Shown: one piece after another, positions 34,490 to 45,345 of the stretch
Layout: every line of letters begins with the position of its first letter
Numbering within the stretch: position 1 is the first letter of the stretch
Source: Excoecaria cochinchinensis
Taxonomy: Eukaryota; Streptophyta; Magnoliopsida; Malpighiales; Euphorbiaceae
Assembly: GCA_947683425.1 (NCBI GenBank)
Contig: CANTUQ010000159.1
Coordinates: 4,106,001 to 4,170,000, forward strand
Direction of reading: 5' to 3'
DNA length: 64,000 nucleotides
Made by a program: the position numbers and the translations under genes
The notes under the pieces: generated by a model
Databases searched by the model: none
Seen by the model: the letters and a program-made list of their open reading frames with translations, nothing else
Told to the model about the DNA's origin: nothing

Positions 34490-34610
34490 AAGAGACTAGT
34501 GCATGGGTGCCTAGGTGAGCCAAAATTCAGGAAAAGGAAAGAAATGCGTACCTGAAGCAGCGATCTTCCTGCTTGATGGAGTTATGATGATAGCTACTGC
34601 TGTCTTTTGG

Positions 34611-35075
34611 TTGTAGCTGGTAATACCGTAGGTGCGCTAACCTCTTGTGGGTGGCGCCGCTATCGTGCTAAACATTGTGAGTTGGTAATGCCGTGGTCGT
34701 GCTAACCTCTTGTGGGTAATGCCGCCATCGTGCTAACCGCTGTGAATTGGTAGTACCGTGGTCATGCTAACCTCTTGTGGGTAGTGCCGCCATCGTGCTA
34801 ACCGCTGTGAATTGGTAGTGCCGTGGTCGTGCTAACCTCTTGTGGGTAGTGCCGCCATCGTGCTAACCGCTGTGAATTGGTAGTGCCGTGGTCGTGCTAA
34901 CCTCTTGTGGGTAGTGCCGCCATCGTGCTAACCGCTGTGAATTGGTAGTGCCGTGGTCGTGCTAACCTCTTGTGGGTAGTGCCGCCATCGTGCTAACCGC
35001 TGTGAATTGGTGGTGCCGTGGTCGTGCTAACCTCTTGTGGGTAGTGCCGCCATCATGCTAACCGCTGTGAATTTA
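34611..35075. repeat. 65-bp tandem minisatellite in the A 3'UTR
   Basis: About seven head-to-tail units with exact 65-bp spacing (TGTGAATTGG at 34741, 34806, 34871, 34936, 35001, and a variant at 35066). Each unit is two diverged half-units built around CGTGCTAACC. Units to the left are more diverged; the central four are nearly identical, which suggests recent amplification. Confidence 0.95.
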
Positions 35076-35733
35076 TTTTTTATTTTTTTATTTTTTATTT
35101 TTTTGCTCCTTTAGATGTTTGGACTAGTGTCATCACTTGGCTTTTGTGGGTGTTTCCCGCCGATTTCTCCTGCAAGATTGTATGCATAGGAGTATACAAG
35201 AAATCATGTGTGTATGTTATGGAATGCAAATGCTTGCAAAAATGTATAGATCGCGCCCTAGGTGATCCATGGTTTGCTGAACTTATAGCTTGTTTGCTGT
35301 ACCATGCCCCCTGAATCCTGAGGATCGTCGACAAGCTTTCTGAAAGAGACGTCCGGTGTATATCCCTTGCCCCCTGGTCAATGATCATTTACCTGGGATT
35401 CTATTTCATGTTCTGTGTTGTGTGTTGTCTGACTGATAGAAGATCATCTTGAAATAATGTCGCCTTATCGCTCCAGGCATTGAATGTCATTGTTTTAAAG
35501 GTAGTGCGTCCCTTGTGGATTTTCGCACTAGCTTTTCTTTGCGGGAAATGCGTCCCTTATGGGATTTTCACACAACCCTTTGCCTAACTTTTGCCTGGAA
35601 TGGACCCAACCCAATCCAGCGGCTTTTGTTTATTTTATTTTTTTGTAGGGCAGACTGCCTGTTTCCAGATTTTCACCCTGCCCTTTGGCCTAACTTTTGC
35701 TTAGAGAGCCAGTTACGGTTTTCATCTCTAACG

Positions 35734-35770
<37 letters not shown>

Positions 35771-36205
35771 TAGAGAAGGTTATCACCAAAGCTTCTGTTA
35801 AGAGCAAATAGGACATATCTGATGAGCGATAATCATTAGATGAAAAAATGATATAACTCTTTTTGAGGCAGAACTGAAAGATCAATGAAAATATATTCTT
35901 TTATTCCTTGCAAAATTGTGTACATTTCTATATGATTTCATCATGCATGATTTTTCATTTGACAAGAATTCAAAAGCATGTGACTACACCTAATCTCGGA
36001 GTGGGTTTTGTCAGCATCAAACTCCTGTTATCAATCGGCCCTCTCAGGTTTTCTCGATTGAATATTTTCTCTTGGCCCTTAATTTTTGCCCAGGATGCCT
36101 TTTTTCCGGTTTTCACCCTGACAGGGCGCCCAATTTTAGCAAGGCCGCCTTTTTTTCGGTTTTCGACCCGCGGGGCATTTATTCTCTTCTTTTTATTTTT
36201 GGTCT
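35076..36205 (-). other. 3'UTR of A
   Basis: Non-coding sequence between the minisatellite and the pol stop. It includes a T run at 35738-35766 and several blocks shared with B (30340-30480, 31180-31530). Unlike B it has no accessory ORF. Confidence 0.7.
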
Positions 36206-37933
36206 TTAGCCATGGAACCTTTTAAGTCTATCGACATTGACCGGGTCCTTGAACTCATTCCCATCGCTGTCTGCTAAAATCGCTGCTCCTTTTGTTAGCA
36301 ACTTTTTCAAAATGAAAGGTCCTTCCCAGGTTGGTCTGAATTTTCCTCGTATGTCTGGAACTCCCGGCCTCATCATCTTAAAGACCAAGTCCCCCTCCTT
36401 CAACGGGTGCTTTCGTACTTTCTTGCCAAACGACCGAGCCAGCCTCTTCTGATAAACCTGATTGTGGTAATAGGCTCTCAACCTATCTTCATCCAATAGA
36501 TTCAACTGCAACAATCGCTGTTGTGCCCATTCTGTCTCCGGAATCTCGGCTTCCAGGACTACCCTTAATGATTTCAGCTCAATTTCAACCTGCAGGACTG
36601 CTTCAGTTCCATACACCAGAGAGAATGGTATTGCCCCCGTAGAGGTTCTGACTGTTGTTCTATAACCCCAAAGTGCGAAGGGTAGCTTTTCTGCCCAATC
36701 CTTGTAGTTCTGAACCATCTTGGCTAAAATTCTCTTCACATTCTTATTCGCCGCTTCAACTGCACCATTCGCTTGAGGACGGTAAGGAGAAGACTTATGA
36801 TGTTGGATCCCATATTTCTGGAGCATCTGTTTAGTCTCTGCTAGGAATTGTACCCCATTATCAGATACAATGTGATGTGGGAGACCATATCTGCATATCA
36901 AATTCCGCTCGATGAATTTAGCCATATCCCTTGCATCAACCTTCTTGAAAGATTCAGCCTCAACCCACTTAGTGAAGTAGTCAATGGCAACTATGATGAA
37001 CCTATGCCCATTAGAAGCAGTAGGATGGATTTCGCCTATGATGTCTATTCCCCATGCTGCAAATGGCCATGGAGATGTTAAGTTATGTAACTCTGAAACT
37101 GGCACATGCCTCAAATTCGCATACTGTTGGCATAACTGGCATTGCTTCACAAATTTTGAACAATCTGTATCCATTGTGAGCCAATAAAACCCTTGGCGCA
37201 TGATCTTCTTTGCTAAGGCTAAGCCATTCATGTGAGCTCCACAAACCCCGGCATGAACCTCTTCCATAACTCTTCTAGCTTCTTTCTCTGCCAGACATCT
37301 TAACTGGATACCATCAGCTTGCCTTTTGTACAAAGTGCCATTAACACTGATGAATTGAGTGGATAACTTCCTGATCATTCTTTGGTCCTTCTCATTGGCT
37401 TCCTCTGGAAAGACTGATCTCTCTAAATAATTCTGAATGTCATAATACCATGGATTTCCATCAATGGCCTCAATGTCCATCACCTGTTCCGCTTCAAAAC
37501 CAGGTCTTTCCGAACTATATATCAGCATGGGTTTCATCGCAACTCCTGTTGGGTTGTCCCACATAGACACTAATGTTGCTAGAGCATCAGCTAACTGATT
37601 TTCGTCTCTGGGGATGAAGTGAAAAGTGCAAAACTCAAACTGGTTGCTCAACGTTCTCAAGTGCTTTACATAAGGCAGCAGCCTTTCTTCCTTGACTGAC
37701 CACTCCCTTCTGATCTGATGAATTACCAAGGAAGAATCTCCGAATACTTCTGCGGTCTTTGCCCCCAGAGCAAGTAATGCTTCCAATCGAAAGATGCAAG
37801 CTTCGTATTCTGCTTCATTATTGGTAGCCTTATACCTCAGCTTCTTAGCCAATGGTAACCTTTCACCATCTGGGGTCGTAAGAATAACTCCTACGCCTGC
37901 TCCCTTATTATTGACTGCTCCATCGAAGAATAA
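36206..37933 (-). pseudogene. A pol: second RNase H and integrase
   Basis: 576 codons, open. First a RNase HI-type domain with all four acidic positions (FDGAVN, NNEAEYEA, FGDSSLVI, NQLADALA), the additional archaeal-like RNase H of Tat elements. Then integrase: HAGVCGAH and CQLC for the zinc module, D in GIDIIGE, D in SDNGVQF, E in GAVEAANK, and the C-terminal FRPTWEGPFILKKL. All catalytic residues are present. It is preceded by an in-frame TAG at 37934-37936, so it cannot be made from the polyprotein without suppression; scored as part of a defective gag-pol. Confidence 0.92.
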
Positions 37934-39307
37934 CTACCACCCTTGCTCTGCTATGGCCGTGACATCTTCATCTGGGAAGTTGTATTCAAACTGATCTCCC
38001 TCAATAGGATGCTCGGCTAAGAACTCCGCTACAGCTCTTCCCTTAATGGTTTTCCTGGTTATGTACTCAATGTCAAATTCCTGCAACAGCAGTAACCATC
38101 TTCCCATCTTCCCTAGTAAAGAGGGTGCTTCTTGGAGGTATCTAAGCGGATTATGTTTGGCAACCGTTTGTACCTTGAAGGAATGAAAGTAGTGTCGCAA
38201 CTTCTTAGAAGCCCAGATAACTGCTAAACAAATCTTTTCTACCTCCACATATTTGGCTTCGTAAGGCAAGAACTTCTTGCTAAGATAGTAAACGGCAAAC
38301 TCTACACCAAAATCGTCTTCCTGAGACATCATAGCACCCACTGAGTTATCTTCCACAGTCAGGTACAGGATTAATGGTTTGGCACGGCGTGGTGGTCTTA
38401 ACACCGGAGGATTTAACAAATACCTCTTAATGGTGTCAAAGGCCAATTGGCAGTCATCGTTCCATAGCACCGGCTGATTCTTCCTAAGAAGCTTGAAAAT
38501 AGGCTCACATACCGAAGCTAGCTTGGCAATAAATCGGCTGATGTACTGAAGCTTTCCTAGGAAACTTCTAACGTCCTTCTCCTTCTGGGGCACTGGCATC
38601 TCTCTTATGGCTTTGACTTTATCGGGATCTACCTCGATTCCCCTCTGGCTTACCACATGGCCTAACAACTTTCCTGATGTAACTCCAAAAATGCACTTCT
38701 TGGGATTGAGTCGCAGATCATACTTGCTAATCCTTTGAAAGAACTTTTCTAATGCCTCAAAGTGACCTTCCCTGGTAGCCGACTTAATCATCATGTCATC
38801 GACGTACACCTCCACTTCTTTGTGGATTAAGTCATTGAGAACCTTGGTTGCCATCCTCTAATAGGTTGCTCCTGCATTCTTCAACCCAAAAGGCATAACC
38901 CGATAGGCATATGTCCCCCACTCGGTGATAAAGGCTGTCTTGATCCGGTCCACTATCTTGTTAAGAATTTGATTGTACCCTGCGTATCCATCCACAAAGC
39001 TATACATCATACAAGCAGCAGCACTATCTACTAGCACATCAATATGAGGCAGTGGAAAATCATCTTTAGGGCAAGCTTTGTTCAGGTCTCGATAGTAGAC
39101 GCATACTCGAACCTTACCGTCTTTCTTAGCTACAGGAACCACATTAGCTAACCATGTTAGGTATTGAACCTCTATCAGGAACTTAGCCTCAATCTGCTTA
39201 TGGATCTCCTCTTTCACTTTCTGTGCCCATTCTGGCCTAAGCCTCCGAAGCTTTTGCTTGACTGGTTTAAACTCTGGGTAAGTTGGGATGGCATGTTCGG
39301 CAACATC
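37934..39307 (-). pseudogene. A pol: reverse transcriptase and degenerate RNase H
   Basis: RT with KKDGKVRVCVYYRDLNKACP, the VMPFGLKNAGATY segment and the catalytic YVDDMM near 38800. The following connection/RNase H domain keeps its fold signature (AVYYLSKKF, KICLAVIWASKKLRHYF) but lacks the usual first aspartate (LTVEDNS in place of TDAS) and the TDH aspartate (VAKHNP). A TAG at 38858-38860 splits RT just before YVDD, and TGA at 39308 and TAG at 37934 bound the segment. No frameshift. Confidence 0.92.
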
Positions 39308-39604
39308 TCAATCTATTCCCGGCATATCCTCATAGGTCCAGGCAAAGACTTTTTTATATTTTTTTAATATTCTCTCAAATTTTATTCTCTCTTCAGGAGT
39401 TATGTCTGATGCTAGCAAAATTTCCTTTGGATTTTCCAAAGTTCCGAGATTAAATGCAGTTGTGCCAGTTGAATTAATATCAAAAATGAATGCATCATGC
39501 TTATGATCATGCGATATGAAATCATCAGAAACATCACACAAGTAAGCAAAGTTGTTCATCTCATTAACGTAATCAGAAACATTAACATTGTTCTCAAAGA
39601 GTTA
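39308..39604 (-). pseudogene. A pol: protease-RT linker between two stops
   Basis: Short open stretch of about 97 codons in the gag-pol frame, bounded by TAA at 39602-39604 and TGA at 39308-39310. It carries GTLENPKEILLASDITPEER and FAWTYEDMPGID, the usual N-terminal lead-in to RT in Tat elements. Element B has an uninterrupted glutamate codon where A has TAA. Confidence 0.85.
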
Positions 39605-42421
39605 TGGTATAAAAAGAGAATCTAAATGACTATCAACTTTAGTCGACGCTGATGCTACAGATGACTGTGCTTTGGCTTCTTGATTTGGTGAAATCTTGAG
39701 ATCTTCAATCTTCGGCTCTGGCTCCACTATCTTCTCCTTCCCCTTAAGTCTGGTGGCTAACAGCTTATCAGTTACAATCTCTTCAGGCTCATCCCTGTCC
39801 CATATGCTGCATTGGGTCATAATCTCCTCATCCCAAAAGTTCTCTACAGCTTTAACAACTCCGATCTCCCAATCAAAGACATCGTTGAAAATTTCAAATC
39901 CAGGGATAATCTTCCCATCTACCCACTGTGGCTCTTCTTCTCCGATGTAAGCACAAACCGATGATGATGGCACAAAGTTCTCCGAAATATGGGGAATCTT
40001 CCCTGACCCTTTCTTCTTACCATATTCTCCTTTGTAGCCCAACCCCTTTCGATCTTTCTGACCACGTGTAGTGATAGCATTCTGCAGCCCTTGTGACTCT
40101 TTTCCCAAACCAGCCCCTGGGAGGAAGTGCATCTTCTTCAGCATATTCACCACTTGAGGGCTACCTTCTAGGTTTTGCTCTTCTCCGATCATCGATACAT
40201 GAAAGCCACTGAATGGCTGATTAGAGATCTCCAAGGCAGACACTTGGTTCTCTCTTGCTGCTTTAATGGTCACTACTTCTCCTTCATGGGGTATTTTAAT
40301 TATCTGGTGTAAGGTAGATGGCACTCCCCCTAACTTGTGAAACCACGGTCTACCAAGTAGAGCTGAAAAGTTTGCTGGGATCGGCAGAACCACAAAATCC
40401 GTTTCTGTCTCAATAGGCCCTGTCTTTACCAAAGCTTTGAAAATTCCCGATGCTTGCCTCCTGGAGTTATCATAGGCAGTGATGGTCAGGTCAGATTTGC
40501 TTAACATACTCTCATCCATCCCAAAGGCCTGAAGTGCCACCAAAGGGCAGACATTTATCGATGACCCGTCATCAACCATGACACAAGCGGTGTGTTTACC
40601 ATTGATCTGTGCCTTGATGTACAAAGGTCGGTTGTGGTTGCGACCCTCTGTTGGTAGGTCTGCATCAGAAAAAACCAACTTCTCCCCGGATCCCCCCTTT
40701 ACAAGGTCTAAAAGCTCGGATGGAGAGATTGTAGTTGCTACGGTGGATACGCTCAATGCTTCGACTAACTTCTGTCGGTGCGAGGGGGACTGTCTCAAGA
40801 GGTCCCAAATAGATATCTGAGCCGTGGTCTTTTTCAGTTGCTTCACTATTGAATTTTCTTCCGGCTCTTTCTCTGCGATCGCTTGTGCTGGGTCCTGCTG
40901 CTTCTCGGCTTCTGGAATGACCCTCCCACTTCTTGTTACTGCTTCTACTCTTTCTTCTTCCTCTGAATCCCACGGATCCGTAAACTCTCCATTTTTCTCA
41001 TCTTCGTCATCTCCACTCTCACTAGTGGACCAACAGTCTATCGCTGCCACGGAAACCCCTTTTTCATCCACTGCAGGGCGAGTAATAGCGACATACTCAT
41101 TTCCATATAGGTCTTGCATCACATACCATTCTGGTAGGCTCGATCCGATCATAAAGACTGGAGGTGGCACTGTGTTATAACTAGACTTCTTCTTGCTTTC
41201 TCTCTGCTCAGGATCGGTGATCTGCTTGTTGTCAATTAGATCTTGGACCTGATGTCTTAGCGTTATACACTCATCCGTCAAATGCCCGGTATGTTGGTGG
41301 AATGCACAGTATTCATTCTCTTTATGCCCCGGCTGTCCTTGGGCCTTGGCCGGTTTAGGTGATAGGGGCCGCAGTTTTCCTTCTTTTATTAGCCTCTTCA
41401 GCACCCATGATAAAGGCTTACCCAAGTTGGAGAAATACCTCTGACTTACGCCGGTTGCAGACACCTCGGCAGTCTTCCCAACTCTGTTACCACTGCTTGA
41501 ACCTACTGGTTTGGCCGTCCCCTGATTGCTGTATCCCCTCCGGGCATAGGACTCACTATTTGCCCTCTTGGATAAATATTCTCCTTCCGCTTCTATGGCA
41601 ATGTCCTTCAAAGACTCCCAATCCTTGAGTCCCTTCATTTTCAGTCCCTCTCTCAAGTAAGGACTGGCATTTCGAATGAATAGCCGGATCTGATCAGAAG
41701 TGTCCGGTTTGCGTTTCATCTCCATAACCCGGTTTCTCCACCGAGTAAGGTACTCGTGGAAGGACTCCCCAGCCTTCTGCTGTAACAACTCGAGATCTTT
41801 CAAAGTGACCTTTATCCGGGTACTGCAATCGTACTGCTTAAGGAACTCTTTGATCAACAAGTCCCAGTCCTCCTTGGATCTCCTGTCAAGCCCATAGTAC
41901 CAATCAATAGCAGCTCCTGTGAGACTCAAGCAGAAATATTCTATCTTCTGCTTTCTTGTTAAGGTCGTTCCCTTCATGACCAGCGAGTATTGCTTGATGT
42001 GTGCGGCAGGGTCAGAGGTTCCATCAAATTTGGGGATGTCCGGCATCTTAAAATTCTGGGGAATTAGGTCATCCCCATCCAGCTCTCGATCTTTCGGGTT
42101 CATTCCTTTTCCCACGGTCATCATCCTTGCCATGACCTCAAATCTCTCTTCCATTTTCCTCCACATTGCCTCGTCCAGTTTTGGCAACTTTTCTTTAGCT
42201 ACTGCATGCTCCTCATGCTCATCTCCCCCAAACTCAACTTCAGACCTAGGGCCTTCTCTGCGCTCAATGGGTGTAGGTACTCTTTGCTCAATAATAGGTG
42301 GGTCAACCACTGGTTGGTTAACCGCAGCAGGACGTTCTTCTCTAACAACCTCTTGTTCAGCTGGTACTCGGACAGGAATAGCAGCAGCTTGTTGCCCAGC
42401 TATAGTGGCGGCAAGATTGCC
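39605..42421 (-). pseudogene. A gag-protease, main part (5' end displaced by E)
   Basis: About 939 codons. The gag domain (near 41560-42080) has PKFDGTSDPAAHIKQY and the FHEYLTRWRNRV segment. A short zinc-binding-like motif (CAFHQHTGHLTDEC, near 41290-41330) follows, then the protease with active site VDDGSSINVCP (near 40565), and a G-patch-like segment (MHFLPGAGLGKESQG ... GLGY, 40027-40145). The true start is at 49553; E interrupts the gene near codon 34, in a frame that stays continuous if E and one target copy are disregarded. Ends at TAA 39602. The central gag is otherwise open and well preserved. Confidence 0.9.
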
Positions 42422-45212
42422 TGTCACACCCCATAAGTGGCCTAATTGGATTTAGTAATTTTTAATTGGACAATTAAGGGTAATTGAGTAATTTGTTAGT
42501 AAAGAGGATTAAATTGAAAGGAAATAAAAGATTTAAATGGCAGATTTTTGTCTAGTGAGTAAAGAGTATTTTGACAAGGACTTTTTGGTAATTATTTTGG
42601 ATCAAATGGTAAAAGTGGATTAAGTGGGTCTGTGTTTCGTGCATGTGTGCCAAGTGGTGAGTGAGTGTGTGTATACGTGGGTGAGAGAAAAGAAAGGGGC
42701 TGAATATTTTAGTTTCTGGAAAACAAAACACATGAGTTTTTCTCTCTTGCTCTCTCTCACGTAAAACCACTCCTCTTCCCTTGTGTTTCTGTTCTTCTTT
42801 TGATTTGCATGGGTTGTTCATCCATTTGTTTTTGAGCTACGGTTTTGAGTATTGAAGATCAAGAGGTGAGTAAATGAGTTACTATGACTGAACTTCTCCT
42901 TGTGTCTCTCTCTGTTACGAGGGTTTAAGTATGAAGTTTTAGTTTCGGTTATCTGAACTTTTGGTCTTGTTTTTGTCGGTTCATGAATCTGTTGAAGAGA
43001 AGAAGGATAAAGGGAAAGAGAAGGTGGTTGATTGAAGAAGGATACAGTGGGCATTTTGGGACTTCAGTATCAGGTTTGGGAGTGTCTGTTCTTTTGCTCA
43101 TTTTTGGATCCTAGTTACTGTGTTAATGTGGATGTTAGTATGTGTGTTTGTTTATTTATATGCATGAAAAATATAATGTGTATACATGAATTCTGAGGAA
43201 GTGAATATCGATGAGTATGTAAACAGGATGAATATGTATGAGTTTGAATGTAAAATTCTGAGTTGTGACTTTCTCTGTTAATTTACTGTGATTATATGAT
43301 ATTGTGAATTTGTGAATGAAATTGCTGTAAATGTGTTCAGAAGACTTAAAGGTACGTGTATGGATGATTTTTGCATGAAAAATGGTTTTAGACAAATGGG
43401 GTTTTGAATTTGGAGAGTGCTCTGTTTTCTGGACTTTCTGGTTTTCACGTTTTTCTGGGAAATTTTGAGGATTGGTTTGGAGAAGAAGAAGAGACTGTGA
43501 GAAGAAGATCACGTGACGTGATGGAGCATCACGCCGTGACCCCCTCCGTTGGGAAGTCACGAGACGTGATGGGGCATCACGCCGTGATCCCCTCCTCTGG
43601 GAACTCTTTGTGAAGAAAGGAAGAAGCAGAAGTGAGGGAAGAGATCACGTGACGTGAGGGAGCATCACGCCGTGACCTCTTCTCTGAAGAAGGTCACGAG
43701 ACGTGATGCCTCATCACGCCGTGACCTGCTTCCTCTTCCTGCGTGTCACGACACAGATCTCGTGACTTCTCTTCCTCCCTTCTCAGGCGTCACGAGACGT
43801 GACTGTTGGTCACGCCGTGACTGCCTGCTGTTCTTGCTTGGTGCTCGCGTGAAGCCTGCGTCACAAGATTGCCTGGCGTTCGTGTGAATCTGGGGTCACG
43901 ACGTGACTGGAGGTCACGACGTGACCAGCCTTCCTCCAGCTGCCTGTTTTCTTAAAAGCAAGGTTTAAAACTTCTGATTTCAAGGGTTTTACACTGCATA
44001 ACAACTAATTATTTTTAAAAATCTGAATTGTAGTTAATAATTGAATAGTATTGGGTTTTGAATACATGATTAATAATTAATATACATGATTTACACTTTT
44101 TATAATTTATTTGACATGGATTAATTCAATGTGAGCTATATGTCCTTATTACCTTCAGTATTGATATTTATATGTTTAAATGTTTCTGAATTTGCTTATA
44201 ATATAAGTATACATGATTTATAAGCTAGTATTTAATGGAATTCTCATGATTTGATATATGAATTGTTGAGTTGTATCATTTGAGCCTGAATAGTCATAGT
44301 AGTGGATAAGTAAGCGCTTACTTAGGTCAGTGTGTGTGTGCAGCTGCTATATGATAAAAATGTTATATGCGGGTCCGTTTGGATCCTTGTTTCGACCATG
44401 TTTGGTCTATATAGAAATAAAGCGAGACCTCGGTCTCTATATGAAAAATTACATGTTTTGAGACTCATGTCTCTATATGCTTGGGATACTGTGTTCTATC
44501 AGTATCCATTTGACCGCATCCACTTCTAGAGAGTATTTTAGACTAGTCAGGCTATGAGTTTAAATGTGTTGCATATATTGAAATGCACTTTTGACATGAT
44601 TACAAGTATATGATGTATATGAATTCTTGCATAGCATTATTTCGCACCTTGAATCTATATTCTTGTAATGATGAGATTTATGAATTGAGTACTTAATTGC
44701 CTTTGAGTTTGAATCTTTAGATTATTGTATTGTAGTAAATATTGTATGTGTATATTGTATGTTTGCTTTGTTCCTCCCCACTAAGCGTTATCGCTTAGCA
44801 CGGGCTCTTTTCCCGTGCAGGTGGCGAGTTTGGATTTGGAGTCAGATATCTGCGGGTCGGCCACTAGGAGTCTTTTTGGATGAAGTTGTTACATTTGAAG
44901 TCTTCCGCTGTAATTTTTGTACATGGCTTGTGTATAGCAAAATGAATCTTTTGTAAAGAAACAAGTATATTTTTGTATATGTATTTGCTTACGAGCCCTT
45001 TTTTGTAAAAAACGATATAAATATGATATATGTATAAGGACTTGATATATATATATATGTTACAGGAATTTTCTGATTAAATGATAAAAAGTTTCTTTAA
45101 ATCTCATTTGGTTTTCTTTTATTTATTTATACAAGAGTAAATGTATATGATTATATGTGTTTACCCGCGTGGCACTCCGGTATCCTTCCAACGGGGATGG
45201 CGGGGTGTTACA
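42422..45212 (+). mobile_element. 5' LTR of E
   Basis: TGTCACACCCC...GGGGTGTTACA. Carries a palindrome array (43508-43925), and the double hairpin at 44781-44818 (CTAAGCG/CGCTTAG, then CACGGG/CCCGTG). Confidence 0.95.
43508..43925. repeat. TCACG..CGTGA palindrome array, E left LTR
   Basis: Repeated motifs ATCACGTGACGTGAT, GTCACGAGACGTGA and CATCACGCCGTGACC, several containing G-box CACGTG and TGACGTGA cores. Copy in the right LTR at 47742-48159. Confidence 0.9.
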
Positions 45213-45215
45213 GCT

Positions 45216-45227
45216 TGGTATCAGAGC
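45216..45227 (+). other. Primer binding site of E
   Basis: TGGTATCAGAGC, perfect initiator tRNA-Met type PBS, three bases after the 5' LTR. Confidence 0.92.
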
Positions 45228-45345
45228 CCAGGTTTGGTGGTTCTGGGTTATGTTGTGATTGTTTGAGTGTCGAGTCGAGTCTATGCATGAGAGTCAGTTT
45301 TGTATAGTGGCCTAATGCAGATGTCTTGTGTTTTGTAGAGTTTAT

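Noticed and set aside
34611..35075. CRISPR-like regular repeats
   Set aside because: Units are contiguous tandem repeats without spacers, in a plant retrotransposon 3'UTR.
44332..44956. 65-aa ORFs repeated at 48566-49190
   Set aside because: They are inside the E LTRs and recur only because the LTR is duplicated; one overlaps the hairpin module.
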